Below, one piece after another: positions 7,858-17,682 of a DNA stretch of 64,000 nucleotides. The translations under genes and the position numbers were made by a program. Under the pieces are notes generated by a model. The model had not been told where the DNA came from. It ran no database searches and saw nothing but the letters and a program-made list of their open reading frames with translations. The stretch's first letter is position 1, and each line of letters starts with the position of its first letter. The DNA is from Micromonospora_H sonneratiae (GTDB taxonomy: Bacteria; Actinomycetota; Actinomycetes; Mycobacteriales; Micromonosporaceae), in the NCBI RefSeq assembly GCF_042679305.1, contig NZ_JBHTMP010000014.1, positions 1 to 64,000 of the forward strand, in the 5' to 3' direction.

Positions 7858-8889
7858 ATGCGCGCAGCCCGCCTGACCGCACCTGGAATGCTGGAACTGG
7901 TCGACATCCCGGTCCCCACGGCGGGCCCTGGTGAGGTGCTGCTGGCCGTCGGAGCTGTCGGCGCCTGCCACTCCGACCTGCACATCCTCGACGCTCCCGC
8001 CGGTGGGTTCCCGATCCCGACGACGCTCGGCCACGAGATCGCCGGCCGGGTCGAGAAGCTCGGCCCGGGGGTCACCGGCTGGGCACCCGGCGAGCCGGCC
8101 GCCGTCTACGGCATCATCGGCTGCGGCCACTGCCGAGCCTGTCTCCGGGGCCTGGAGAACCAGTGTCGGACCGTGCCGGTCGGTGGGGTCGGCCTCAGCC
8201 GGGACGGCGGACTCGCCGACTACGTCGTGGTACCCGCATCCCGGCTGCTGAAGATCGGAGACCTGGAGGTGACCCAGGCCGCGCCGCTCACCGACGCCGG
8301 CCTGACGCCGTACCACGCCATCGAACTCACTCGACCGGCGCTGCGCCCCGGCACCTGCTGCGTCGTCATCGGCATCGGTGGACTCGGCCACATGGCGGTG
8401 CAGATCCTCGCCGCCACCACCGCGGTCACCATCATCGCCGTCGACACCAGCGACGAAGCGTTGGCGTTGGCCACCCGGACCGGCGCCCACCACACCGTAC
8501 GCGCCGATCAGAACGCGGTCGACGAGATCCGTAGGCTCGTCGGCCCGAGGCCGGGCGGGGCGGATGTCGTGCTGGACTTCGTCGGGGTGGACCCGACGTT
8601 GGAGATCAGCCGCTCGGTGATCTCCGCAGGGGGCCACCTGATGCTGGTCGGCCTGGGTGGGGGCACGCTGACCATGCAACCGGGTGCGGGGGTCGTCCCG
8701 GTTCCGCTGGAGGTCAGCGTGCGGATCCCGTTCTGGGGCACCCGGGCCGAACTCAAGGAGGTCATCGCGCTGGCCCAGCGGGGCCTCATCCAGGCCGAGG
8801 TGCAGACCTTCCCGCTGACGGATGTCGTCGAGGCGTACGACAAGCTGCGTCGCGGTGAGATCCACGGCCGGGCGGTACTGGTGCCCTGA
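7858..8889 (+). CDS. Zinc-dependent alcohol dehydrogenase (MDR family)
   Basis: 343-residue NAD(P)-dependent dehydrogenase. Catalytic-zinc residues are in GACHSDLH and GHEIAGRVEKLG. A structural-zinc cysteine cluster follows (GCGHCRACLRGLENQC). The Rossmann motif is GIGGLGHMAVQ, and an Asp (AVDTS) at the end of the second strand suggests NAD(H) preference. ATG 7858 follows GGAGG at 5-6 nt. Close relatives oxidise primary alcohols and aldehydes. It is convergent with the flavoprotein gene, with only 7 nt between stops. Confidence 0.92.
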   Translation: MRAARLTAPGMLELVDIPVPTAGPGEVLLAVGAVGACHSDLHILDAPAGGFPIPTTLGHEIAGRVEKLGPGVTGWAPGEPAAVYGIIGCGHCRACLRGLENQCRTVPVGGVGLSRDGGLADYVVVPASRLLKIGDLEVTQAAPLTDAGLTPYHAIELTRPALRPGTCCVVIGIGGLGHMAVQILAATTAVTIIAVDTSDEALALATRTGAHHTVRADQNAVDEIRRLVGPRPGGADVVLDFVGVDPTLEISRSVISAGGHLMLVGLGGGTLTMQPGAGVVPVPLEVSVRIPFWGTRAELKEVIALAQRGLIQAEVQTFPLTDVVEAYDKLRRGEIHGRAVLVP

Positions 8890-8896
8890 TCCGCCG

Positions 8897-10012
8897 TCAG
8901 CTCAGCATGGCCAGCGCCGCCTGGACCGGCCGTCGGGCCAGGGCCCGCTCGAACGACGCCTCTCCGGCGCAGAACTTCGCGAACATCCGCCATCCGGGCG
9001 GGGTGGCCAGCAGGGTGTGGAAGACCTCGGGACGTCGGGAGAAGGCCGCCAGCAGTTGCCGACCGGCCCGCATCTCCGGGACCAGTTGCGCCTGCACGGC
9101 CTGCACGTAGCCGTCGAGATCGCCACTGGCCGCCGCCGCCCCGGCCAGCGCGCCGGACCGTAGCGCGTAGCTGATGCCCTCCCGGGTCCAGGGTTCGAGC
9201 AGGCCGGCAGCGTCCCCGGCGACCAGGATCCGCCCCTGCCGCAGCGGTGAGTCGTCACTGCGGCAGCGGGTGAGGTGCCCCGAGTCGTGCGTGGGTGTGA
9301 GTTCCGCGAGGCCGAGCCGCTCGACGAAGTCCCGCAGGTAGCGCCGGGTCCGTTCGCCCTCCCCCCGGCCGGCGATGACGCCCACGGTGAGCTGGTCCCC
9401 CTTGGGGAACACCCAGGCGTACGACCCCGGGATCGGCCCCCAGTCGATCAACAACCGCCCCCGCCACCGGGCCTGGACCGGCTCCGGGACCGGCAGTTCG
9501 ACCTCCAGGCCGAGGTCCACCTGGTCGTACTCCACGCCCGCCTGGCGGGCGGTGACACCGGAGGAACCGTCGGCACCGACCGCGACCCGGGCCGTCACGT
9601 GGGTGCCGTCGGCCAGCCGGATGCGTACGCCGTCGGCGTCCTGGTCGATGGCGCGCACCGCGGTCCGCTGTCGGATCTCGGCCCCGGCCCGTACGGCTGC
9701 CTGCCGCAGCCGATCATCGAACTCGGGCCTACGCACCATGGCCAGCAGTGGCGCGGAACGGTGCCGCCGGGTGAACTCACGTCGGCCGTCCCGGGTGAAC
9801 GTCACCTGGTCGACCCGGTCGTGGACCGGCACGTCGATCCGGCCGTCCACCGCTGCCAGGGATGTACCGATCAGACCGCCCCCGCACGTCTTGTAACGCG
9901 GGTGTTCGGCCTTCTCCAGTACGAGGGTGCGGGCTCCGGCCCCGGCTGCGGCATACGCGGCCGACAACCCGGCTGGCCCGCCTCCAACTACAGCGACGTC
10001 CCATTCAGTCAC
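8897..10012 (-). CDS. Geranylgeranyl reductase family FAD-dependent oxidoreductase
   Basis: 371 residues. The FAD dinucleotide motif VVGGGPAGLSAAYAAA is at the N-terminus, followed by the family signature around KTCGGGL, and the second FAD motif VAGDAAGLLEPWTREGI near residue 270. Such enzymes reduce double bonds of isoprenoid chains (menaquinone side chains, lipids), or act in tailoring reactions. No isoprenoid gene lies nearby, so the substrate is unknown. No strong ribosome site stands before ATG 10012, and translation may begin close to the transcript start. Confidence 0.9.
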   Translation of the reverse strand: MTEWDVAVVGGGPAGLSAAYAAAGAGARTLVLEKAEHPRYKTCGGGLIGTSLAAVDGRIDVPVHDRVDQVTFTRDGRREFTRRHRSAPLLAMVRRPEFDDRLRQAAVRAGAEIRQRTAVRAIDQDADGVRIRLADGTHVTARVAVGADGSSGVTARQAGVEYDQVDLGLEVELPVPEPVQARWRGRLLIDWGPIPGSYAWVFPKGDQLTVGVIAGRGEGERTRRYLRDFVERLGLAELTPTHDSGHLTRCRSDDSPLRQGRILVAGDAAGLLEPWTREGISYALRSGALAGAAAASGDLDGYVQAVQAQLVPEMRAGRQLLAAFSRRPEVFHTLLATPPGWRMFAKFCAGEASFERALARRPVQAALAMLS

Positions 10013-10177
10013 GGGAGCAGCCTAAGCGACCACTCCCATAGTTGATCAGTGAGAGCACGCTGACAACCGACGACCACTCGTTTTGGGACACGACCTACGG
10101 CATCATCTCCGTAACAGTGGGTAACCGCCGCCGCGTCGCAGTGTGTCCGACAGCGTTGTCGGTACTAGGAGGTTGTC

Positions 10178-10414
10178 ATGCAACAGATCCAGCTTTCCGA
10201 GATCGAGCAGCGGGTGTACGTCGCGGTCACCACGCTGGAGGCACGTGGGCAGGTGCCCTACCCGGCCGCGATCGCCCAGGAGGCGGGCCTGCCGGAGGAC
10301 GAACTTGTCACCCCACTGCACGAACTCGGTCTGAAGAACCTCGTGCATCGTGAAGACTCACCGCTGGCCGGCTTGGACTTCGGCCCGCGCTGGTGTGCTA
10401 GGCAGCCCGCATAG
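10178..10414 (+). CDS. Small winged-helix-like protein upstream of MFS transporter
   Basis: 78 residues. The segment LSEIEQRVYVAVTTLEARGQVPYPAAIAQEAGLPEDELVTPLHELGLKNLVHRED looks like a compact winged-helix domain; the helix-turn-helix is around PAAIAQEAGL and the wing around residues 50-60. ATG 10178 has an excellent ribosome site (AGGAGG, 5 nt). The stop at 10412-10414 abuts the region where the MFS gene must begin, so the pair looks like one operon. It may be a small regulator of the exporter or a conserved protein of other role. Confidence 0.75.
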   Translation: MQQIQLSEIEQRVYVAVTTLEARGQVPYPAAIAQEAGLPEDELVTPLHELGLKNLVHREDSPLAGLDFGPRWCARQPA

Positions 10415-10503
10415 CCGGGCGGGAGCCGCAGAACGGCTCGACGGATCCGAAGGCCGCCCGGCGGCGATGGCAGGCGCTGGCGGTCGGGCTGGTCGCTGCC
10501 TTC

Positions 10504-11889
10504 ATGACCCTGCTCGACGTGAGCATCGTCAACGTCGCCGTACCGTCGATGGAAGCGGCGCTGCGGGCGAGCCCCGCCGAGTTGCAGTGGGTGTTGTCCG
10601 GCTACGCGCTGACCTTCGGCCTGATGCTGGTACCCGCCGGACGCTTCGGCGACGCCCGGGGACGGCGTACGGTCTTCGTCGTCGGGCTCGCCCTGTTCAC
10701 CCTGACCAGCGCCGCTGCCGGACTGGCCCGCTCCCCCACCTGGCTGATCATCGCCCGGTTGCTCCAGGGTGCCGCCGCCGGAGTGGTGAACCCGCAGGTG
10801 GTCGGCCTGATCCAGCAACTCTTCCACGGGCCTGAGCGAGGTCGTCCGTTCGGCCTCCTCGGTGCCACGATCGGCATCTCCACGGCGATCGGGCCGCTGC
10901 TGGGTGGCACCCTGATCCACCTCGAGGGCACCCAGGAGGGGTGGCGCTGGGTCTTCTACGTCAACGTCCCGGTAGGGATCGCCGCCATCTTCTTCGCCTG
11001 GCGGCTCATCCCGGCCATGCCACACGGACGACCGCGGCGACAGAGCCTCGATCCAATCGGTGTGGTCCTGCTCGGCACCGGTGTCGTGCTCCTGCTGCTT
11101 CCGCTGGTACAGGGTCAGCAGTGGCGCAGTCCGCTGGCCTGGTTGCTGGTCCCCGCCGGGTTGGTGGTGTTGGCCGGCTTCCTGTTCTGGGAACGACGAT
11201 ACAGCCGACACCGCGAACCGCTGTTCGATCTGGCACTGTTCCGCCGACGGTCCTACAGCCTCGGCTCACTCATCGCCCTGCTCTACTTTGCCGGGTTCAC
11301 CGCCATCTTCTTCATCTTCACCCTCTATCTACAGAACGGCCTGGGCTACAGCGCACTCCTGGCCGGCCTGGCGATCACCCCGTTCGCGCTCGGCTCCGCG
11401 GCATCCTCCGCCATCGGCGGCCGGATCGTCGACCGGTTCGGCCGACCGCTGGTCGCCACCGGCCTGGCCATGGTCATCGCCGGGCTCGTGGCCACCGTGA
11501 TCACCCTGCACTTCGTTCCCGGGCGTGGTGCTCCGCTGGCGCTCGCCGGTCCGCTGCTCCTGGCCGGCCTGGGCAGCGGGCTGGTCATCACCCCGAACCA
11601 GGCGCTGGCCCTTTCCGAGGTGCCGGTCGCCCAGGGCGGCAGCGCGGCCGGGATGTTGCAGACCGGGCAGCGTATCGGCTCTGCCGCCGGTATCGCCGGA
11701 GTAGGGGCGGTCTTCTTCGCCTCGCTGAACGCCACCGGGAACGGGTGGTCTCGCGCCTTCCGTGACGCGCTGCTGGTCGCCATCGGCTTCGTACTGGCGG
11801 CATTCGTCGCCGCGTTGATCGACAGCCGGGCCGGTCGGAAGGACAACCCGCCGGGTGGGAACCTTCCCTCTCGTGCCCCGACCAGCTAG
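10504..11889 (+). CDS. MFS multidrug exporter, DHA2 (EmrB/QacA) family
   Basis: At least 461 residues with about 14 membrane helices, expected to export toxic compounds using the proton gradient. Motif A (AGRFGDARGRRTVF) and the motif-C-like GATIGISTAIGPLLGG are clear. The first ATG in frame (10504) falls in the middle of helix 1. Coding character extends upstream in the same frame (RRRWQALAVGLVAAF) to just past an in-frame stop near 10398, yet no ATG, GTG or TTG occurs there. ATA at 10411 overlaps the stop of the upstream gene as ATAG, where ATGA would be expected. The true start is therefore unresolved. Confidence 0.9.
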   Translation: MTLLDVSIVNVAVPSMEAALRASPAELQWVLSGYALTFGLMLVPAGRFGDARGRRTVFVVGLALFTLTSAAAGLARSPTWLIIARLLQGAAAGVVNPQVVGLIQQLFHGPERGRPFGLLGATIGISTAIGPLLGGTLIHLEGTQEGWRWVFYVNVPVGIAAIFFAWRLIPAMPHGRPRRQSLDPIGVVLLGTGVVLLLLPLVQGQQWRSPLAWLLVPAGLVVLAGFLFWERRYSRHREPLFDLALFRRRSYSLGSLIALLYFAGFTAIFFIFTLYLQNGLGYSALLAGLAITPFALGSAASSAIGGRIVDRFGRPLVATGLAMVIAGLVATVITLHFVPGRGAPLALAGPLLLAGLGSGLVITPNQALALSEVPVAQGGSAAGMLQTGQRIGSAAGIAGVGAVFFASLNATGNGWSRAFRDALLVAIGFVLAAFVAALIDSRAGRKDNPPGGNLPSRAPTS

Positions 11890-11993
11890 TACTCCGGACA
11901 CGGGCGCTCACGTTGTCGGGTGACGCGCCGTACGCGCCGGTCGGTCGGCACCGCCCGCCTACCGGATGGCCACTCTCCCATCGGGCTGAGCGG

Positions 11994-12677
11994 TCAGGAC
12001 AGCAGGGCTCGCAACGCGGCCAGCTCGGACTCCGTCGCCCCGTGGGCCAGGAGATAGGCGGAGATGGAGCCGTGGTGGCTGCGGATCCACCCAATGGCAC
12101 CCAGGAGATGCCCGGCGGCGACCGGGCGGGTGCCGTGGGCCGTCGCCGATGCCGCCACCGAAGCGGTCAGCCCCAACTCCGTGTTCGAGCGGAGGAAGTC
12201 AGCGGTGATCTCGGCCTCGGAGCCGCCCAGCAGCGACTGGAGGACGGCGACGACGACCCCGGTGCGGTCCTTGCCCGAGGCGCAGTGGACCAGCACCGGC
12301 GCACCGTCGGTGGCAAGAAGACGGCGGGCGACCACGACCACCGACCGACCGGCGTACTCGGCCATGAGCGGATACAGCTCATCCTGGTCGTTCGGCCATC
12401 GTTGCTCGATGAACACCGGGGCGTGTACGTGCTCGACACCCTCGCCGGGGCGGATGTCCGGCCGGTCGGCCGCTTCCGGAACACTGCGCAGGTCCACGAC
12501 CGTACGCACACCCAGGCGTCGCAGCGACTGCGCCCCCTCCGGCAGCAGCTCATGCAGGGCACCGGATCGGTACAGCACGCCGTGGCGCAGAGACCCGACA
12601 CCACCCGCATCCCGAAAGTTCCGTACGCCGGCAACGCCGTCGAGTGCCAGCCCTGCGCCAACCTCGTTCTGGGTCAT
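11994..12677 (-). CDS. Tyrosine-protein phosphatase
   Basis: 227 residues from ATG 12677. The phosphatase loop HCASGKDRTG (Cys nucleophile, Arg) sits near residue 125, and the N-terminal GVRNFRDAGG plus LYRSGAL is typical of the bacterial atypical protein tyrosine/lipid phosphatase family (PF13350, Y_phosphatase3 type). The frame stays open to ATG 12773, which would overlap the upstream gene by 17 nt; the residues added there are not family-like. No strong ribosome site before 12677. Probably co-transcribed with the 96-residue gene. Confidence 0.88.
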   Translation of the reverse strand: MTQNEVGAGLALDGVAGVRNFRDAGGVGSLRHGVLYRSGALHELLPEGAQSLRRLGVRTVVDLRSVPEAADRPDIRPGEGVEHVHAPVFIEQRWPNDQDELYPLMAEYAGRSVVVVARRLLATDGAPVLVHCASGKDRTGVVVAVLQSLLGGSEAEITADFLRSNTELGLTASVAASATAHGTRPVAAGHLLGAIGWIRSHHGSISAYLLAHGATESELAALRALLS

Positions 12678-12756
12678 GCCGGCCAGGCTAGGGATCCGCC
12701 CACCCACCACCGGCACACCCCCGGTACCGGTGTCGAGCAGGTCACGCACGGAGCTG

Positions 12757-13047
12757 TCAGCGCCACGCATCACGGGTCGTCAGCGATCGGCGGAACCGCT
12801 GCAGCACCGGGGTGGGATAGGCCGCCCGCAGCTCGGCCAGCACCCAGCACATCCGCTGCACCGCTCCGGCCGGATGATCGCCGTACTCCTGGGCGACCCG
12901 AGCCGCGCAGCCGCGCACGCCGTACCGGCGCAGTGTCGCGCCCACGGCCGCCCGTACCTGCGCCGGGGAGGGGACATCGGAACGTTGCAGCATCGAGGCG
13001 AACAACGCCTCGGCACGTACGGCATTGGTGTTCTCGGTCCGCACCAT
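12757..13047 (-). CDS. Conserved actinobacterial protein of unknown function
   Basis: 96 residues from ATG 13047, which follows a GAGGA ribosome site at 5 nt. It is soluble, with the segments AEALFASMLQRSDVPSPAQV, GVRGCAARVAQEYGDHP and AVQRMCWVLAELRAAY. I recall very similar short proteins across Streptomyces and Micromonospora, without known function. The helical pattern suggests a small all-alpha domain. The frame is open further upstream to 13266, but that part lacks coding character. Confidence 0.75.
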   Translation of the reverse strand: MVRTENTNAVRAEALFASMLQRSDVPSPAQVRAAVGATLRRYGVRGCAARVAQEYGDHPAGAVQRMCWVLAELRAAYPTPVLQRFRRSLTTRDAWR

Positions 13048-13251
13048 CGTGTTCCTCACCTTCGTCCGTCGGGTTGCGACCCGACGCGAAGTGGCCCTGA
13101 TGTTCTGTGTGACCTGCATGCCTTTGGTACGCAGCGCGCCCCGGGCAGGTTCATCGAGCCGCAGAAACGGCACGTCCCGGTCGGCGGAACGGTGTGGTCG
13201 GCACCGGCCTGGACCCGCTGCGGTCGGCACCCCGGGGGGGTAGGGACACGT

Positions 13252-13285
13252 CGGCCGGGCCACCACGACAGTGGTGGCCCGGCCG
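13252..13285 (-). terminator. Perfect 15-bp hairpin
   Basis: CGGCCGGGCCACCAC at 13252-13266 pairs perfectly with 13271-13285 across a 4-nt loop. It lies 53 nt beyond the stop of the lytic-protein gene ending at 13338 and is its likely terminator. Confidence 0.6.
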
Positions 13286-13337
13286 GTACGTCGTCGCCAC
13301 TGCGACCGTGACCGGTCTGCTCGGACAACGGGTCAGG

Positions 13338-14108
13338 TCACCTGGTCCAGGTGTCCCGGACGATGTCCGCAGCCTGCTCCTCCCACTGGGCGTAGGCGAA
13401 CGGGTACGCGGACACCTGCACCGTCTGGGCGGCGTCGGTCAGGGCCATGTCCTGCCAACCGGGCACCCGGCGCAGCCCCTCGTAGAACGCGGTGGCCGAG
13501 TACTTCGGGTTGGTGATCTGCTCCACCGTGCCCCAACCCGTCGACGGTCGCTGCTGGAACAGCCCCTGCGAGTCGTGGTCGTTGAGCGCTCCCAGGTGTC
13601 CGTAGTTGTTCAGCTTGGACTCCTGGAGCGAGGTCGCCACTCCGATCACCGCCGCCCGTTCCGGCAGGCCCATCTCCCTGGCGGTGGTCACGATCGTCTT
13701 CGCGTTGTCCAACTGCTCCTGGGACAGCGGCGTACGCGACTGCATGCCCTGGGTGCCGTGTGGGATCAGTTCTTCCCTGCTCGGCGTCTCCGTCGCCTGG
13801 TCGGCTCGGGCAGCCTCGCTGTCCGCCCCGGCCGCTTCGCTGCTCGGGGTGCCCGCGCCGGGGTCAGCGCCGGCGGGACGGTCCTCGGACCGGTCGACGC
13901 CGGCACGTTGATCGTTACCGACGGCGAGGTTCAGCGCGGAGGCTGCGTCCTGGTTGACGCCGGATGGGACCGGGTTGATCGGCGACGGGTCGAGGAGTGG
14001 GCTGGCGGCGAGGCCGCCGAGCAGCGCCACGCCAGCGACGGCCAGCACGGCCCTGCGGGACTTCGTCTGCGTTATGGCCGGGAGCATACGGCTGAAGGTG
14101 TCCTTCAC
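13338..14108 (-). CDS. Exported or membrane-anchored peptidoglycan lytic-type protein
   Basis: 256 residues from GTG 14108 (GGAAGG at 9 nt). After KDTFSRMLPAITQTKSRRA comes one hydrophobic segment (VLAVAGVALLGGLAA), acting as signal or anchor. An acidic Ala/Gly/Glu-rich linker of about 80 residues follows. The C-terminal domain (about 130-256) has AVIGVATSLQESKLNN, DSQGLFQQRPSTGWG and TNPKYSATAFY; this pattern is seen in actinobacterial lysozyme/transglycosylase-like secreted proteins, with a Glu in the QES position expected for catalysis. The substrate is inferred to be peptidoglycan. A long leader precedes it, and a strong hairpin follows. Confidence 0.82.
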   Translation of the reverse strand: MKDTFSRMLPAITQTKSRRAVLAVAGVALLGGLAASPLLDPSPINPVPSGVNQDAASALNLAVGNDQRAGVDRSEDRPAGADPGAGTPSSEAAGADSEAARADQATETPSREELIPHGTQGMQSRTPLSQEQLDNAKTIVTTAREMGLPERAAVIGVATSLQESKLNNYGHLGALNDHDSQGLFQQRPSTGWGTVEQITNPKYSATAFYEGLRRVPGWQDMALTDAAQTVQVSAYPFAYAQWEEQAADIVRDTWTR

Positions 14109-14454
14109 TGTGGTCTGCCTTCCGGTCGGGGAGATCGGTGGTCCTCGGGGGGTGAGGGCCTCCGGTGATGCCCGGCAGGAGCGAGCCACCGACTGGATGC
14201 CGGTAACGCGCCAGGCATTCAGAAAATGGAACGGGCCGGGCTCTTCCGACATTCCAGATTTGCTGGGTTGCCTGGTTCACCTCCCGAGGCGGCACACGAC
14301 GGGCGACCATGGTCCGTGAAGCCGGCACAGGCCGCGAAACCGGCCAGTGAACCAGCCGCCGCACCTATCGACGTACCACCCTCGGATACGGATGCCCAGG
14401 TCGGATAGGGCAGGATGGCTGACTCACGCCTCAGAGCGGCCTGAAGGAGCAGCC
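14109..14454 (-). promoter_or_regulatory. Long leader/intergenic region before the lytic-protein gene
   Basis: These 346 nt separate the lytic gene from divergent gdhA and hold no gene that I support. Complementary segments exist: CCAGGCA at 14211-14217 with TGCCTGG at 14269-14275, enclosing an AT-richer stretch (14218-14260). Actinobacterial cell-wall hydrolase genes often carry a c-di-AMP (ydaO) riboswitch in such leaders, but I could not match the ydaO conserved core here, so I call only a possible structured leader. Confidence 0.25.
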
Positions 14455-15795
<1,341 letters not shown>

Positions 15796-15885
15796 TACGG
15801 CGTCCTCCTACCTTCACAGGTTGCCGGTGGGGTCGGGGATCCCCGTCCGGCGGAACGGGTCCGTCTCACCATCGTGTGGTGGGGC

Positions 15886-15936
15886 GGGCCACCGCCGGCC
15901 ATCAGGTCCGCGACTGCGCCGGTGGCGCGGTGGCCC
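15886..15936. terminator. Inverted repeat between convergent gdhA and Nudix genes
   Basis: GGGCCACCGC at 15886-15895 is repeated inverted at 15927-15936 with a 31-nt loop. It is a weak candidate for a shared terminator of the two converging genes. Confidence 0.3.
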
Positions 15937-15946
15937 CGGAGCACCC

Positions 15947-16387
15947 CTACTGGCCGGTCCGCTCCCGCGCGATCATCCCGAGGCTGTCGACCGCCACGGG
16001 GGAAAGTTCCGATTGCACCAGGTCCGACAGGGGCATCCAGGCGACGGCACGGGTGGAGTCGTCGGTCCCGGTAACCACGAGCGGGCCGGGCCTGAGATCT
16101 ACGACGTAGAAGAGTCCCGTCAGGTGCCAGTCCACTCCGAGTCGGTGAGCGGTATACGTCCGCGCGTCCACCAGCCGGGCCGCAAGAAGTCCACTGCCGG
16201 TCTCCTCGTACAGCTCACGTGCCAGCGCCGCCGGTGGCTGCTCGCCCGGATCGATTCCTCCGCCGGGCAGATGCCACAGCCCCGGCGCGAACACCGGTGA
16301 GGCATCCGAGAGCTGAGTCAGTAGCAACTGCTCCTCCACGACTGCGATCGCGTACGCAGAGACGCGTGACCGCACCTGGCGTCCCAC
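15947..16387 (-). CDS. Nudix hydrolase
   Basis: 146 residues. The Nudix box is complete: GGGIDPGEQ, then AARELYEETG-type residues (ALARELYEETGSGL), binding the metals that cleave a nucleoside diphosphate linked to X. Substrate unknown. The start is GTG 16387, preceded by GGAGGG at about 7 nt; GTG 16375 is an alternative. The N-terminal strand YAIAVVEEQLLLTQ is typical of the fold. Confidence 0.9.
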   Translation of the reverse strand: MGRQVRSRVSAYAIAVVEEQLLLTQLSDASPVFAPGLWHLPGGGIDPGEQPPAALARELYEETGSGLLAARLVDARTYTAHRLGVDWHLTGLFYVVDLRPGPLVVTGTDDSTRAVAWMPLSDLVQSELSPVAVDSLGMIARERTGQ

Positions 16388-16450
16388 TTGCCACCCTCCG
16401 GAACTCGATTTCCACGGCTCCCACGGAGCTCGTGCGGAACACCGTATCGA

Positions 16451-17002
16451 TCATGCGCCACCAGGGTCCGGGTCGACGAACGGTATCGGCAGCACGACTC
16501 GGGACGCGACGCCGGCCCCCTCGACGGAGTGCGCTGGCGGCGGCCGGTCGTTGACCGGCATCCGGCTGTGGAGACGCCCGCCCGCCCCGCCACCACGTCG
16601 GGTCACCGTGATCGTCACCAGGTGGACCGGTGGTGGCGGGGTGGCGAAACGTCCCGTACCCCAACGCACCCAGATCGGGACCCGGCCGGCACCCGCCTCC
16701 GCCACCAGCTTGTCCACGGTACGACGCCGATCGGTGTGGTCGATCTCAACGACGACGGGCGGGCCAACCGGCCTCGCACAGGCAACGTCGAGCACCGAGT
16801 ACTGCCCCGAGAGCGGCGGCGGCAGCGGCACCACGCTGGCGGCCCGCCGATAGACCCGCCAGCCTTCGCCACCCGCCCACTCGACGACCGACTCGATGAT
16901 CCGCGCTGTCACCTCATCGGTAGTGAGGTCCACGAAGTGCAGCCGGTCGAGCCAACGAGCGAGTGACGCGGCTAACCGCTCGCCGTCTTCCGCGACGTCC
17001 AT
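16451..17002 (-). CDS. Hypothetical protein, possible nuclease-like fold
   Basis: 183 residues from ATG 17002. A helical N-terminus (ERLAASLARWLDRLHFVDLT) is followed by VLDVACARP, then PPVVVEIDHTDRRRTVDKLVAEA and IWVRWG. The D...E-x-D...K arrangement of strands resembles the PD-(D/E)xK nuclease core, but this is only a visual impression. The C-terminus (from residue 145) is Pro/Arg/Gly-rich. No clear ribosome site. The open frame extends to 17290 with poor coding character. It is divergent from the Asp23 operon, sharing the spacer that holds a CRP-type site. Confidence 0.6.
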   Translation of the reverse strand: MDVAEDGERLAASLARWLDRLHFVDLTTDEVTARIIESVVEWAGGEGWRVYRRAASVVPLPPPLSGQYSVLDVACARPVGPPVVVEIDHTDRRRTVDKLVAEAGAGRVPIWVRWGTGRFATPPPPVHLVTITVTRRGGGAGGRLHSRMPVNDRPPPAHSVEGAGVASRVVLPIPFVDPDPGGA

Positions 17003-17106
17003 GGGGCGCAGGGTAGCGCCTCCGTCCGGACACCCGTACGCCTCCGTCCGGACACCAGTGCAGCGTGCAGCCCTGGATGCCCCTACCCGAGCGACCCTCG
17101 GATCAG

Positions 17107-17124
17107 ATGTGACCCAGATCACAT
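17107..17124. promoter_or_regulatory. CRP/GlxR-type palindromic binding site
   Basis: ATGTGACCCAGATCACAT is a perfect inverted repeat fitting TGTGA-N6-TCACA, the consensus shared by E. coli CRP, actinobacterial GlxR and mycobacterial Crp. It lies 85 nt before the TTG start of the Asp23-family gene and 105 nt before the divergent gene at 17002, a position suited to regulating either. Confidence 0.6.
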
Positions 17125-17208
17125 GCTCGGGCAGGATGGGCAGGTTCAAGAGCGGGCTTCCCGGTGTAAGCACCTCCGGCCAGGCAGCGATCCGCGAGGA
17201 GCACGTAG

Positions 17209-17682
17209 TTGACCGACACGACGATCCGTTACGACGGCCGGGCCGGGCTGCGACCGCAGCTCGAAGCGCCCCCCGCCGGCTCGCCCCCATACCGTGCCCA
17301 ACTGACCAGCGACGTGGGCAGGACCCGGATCTCCGAAGCCGTGGTCTCCAAGATCGCAGGACTGGCCGCCCGGGAGATCCCCGGCGTGTACGCCATGGGT
17401 GCCGCAGCCATGCGCGGAACGCAGACCCACGGCCCGGTGACCGGCGATGCCCACGGGGCCCGGCGGGGCGTCTCGGTCGAGGTGGGCGAGCGTGAGGCCG
17501 CCATCGACCTGGACATCGTGACCTGGTACGGCCAGAGCGTGGTGGACGTGTGCGACGCGGTACGACGCAACGTCATCGACCGGATCGAGGCGACGACCGG
17601 GCTCAAGGTCGTCGAGGTCAACATCACCGTCGACGACGTCCACGTCGAGGGCGACGACGAACTGGAGCTACAGGGGCCATGA
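17209..17682 (+). CDS. Asp23/Gls24 family envelope stress response protein
   Basis: 157 residues. The Asp23 domain covers about residues 35-155: TRISEAVVSKIAGLAAREIPGVYAM, then GVSVEVGEREAAIDLDIVTWYGQSVVDVC and GLKVVEVNITVDDVHV. The start is TTG 17209 with AGGAG at 7 nt. Asp23 proteins coat the inner face of the membrane through the AmaP anchor and respond to alkaline or envelope stress; the anchor gene is present three genes downstream. It overlaps the next gene by 4 nt. Confidence 0.92.
   Translation: MTDTTIRYDGRAGLRPQLEAPPAGSPPYRAQLTSDVGRTRISEAVVSKIAGLAAREIPGVYAMGAAAMRGTQTHGPVTGDAHGARRGVSVEVGEREAAIDLDIVTWYGQSVVDVCDAVRRNVIDRIEATTGLKVVEVNITVDDVHVEGDDELELQGP

Noticed and set aside
11913..13311. 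Long plus-strand frames opposite the tyrosine phosphatase
   Set aside because: The minus strand encodes a phosphatase with an intact HCxxGKDRTG loop; plus frames show no motif.
14109..14454. ydaO (c-di-AMP) riboswitch
   Set aside because: Conserved core could not be matched by eye; kept only as a possible structured leader.
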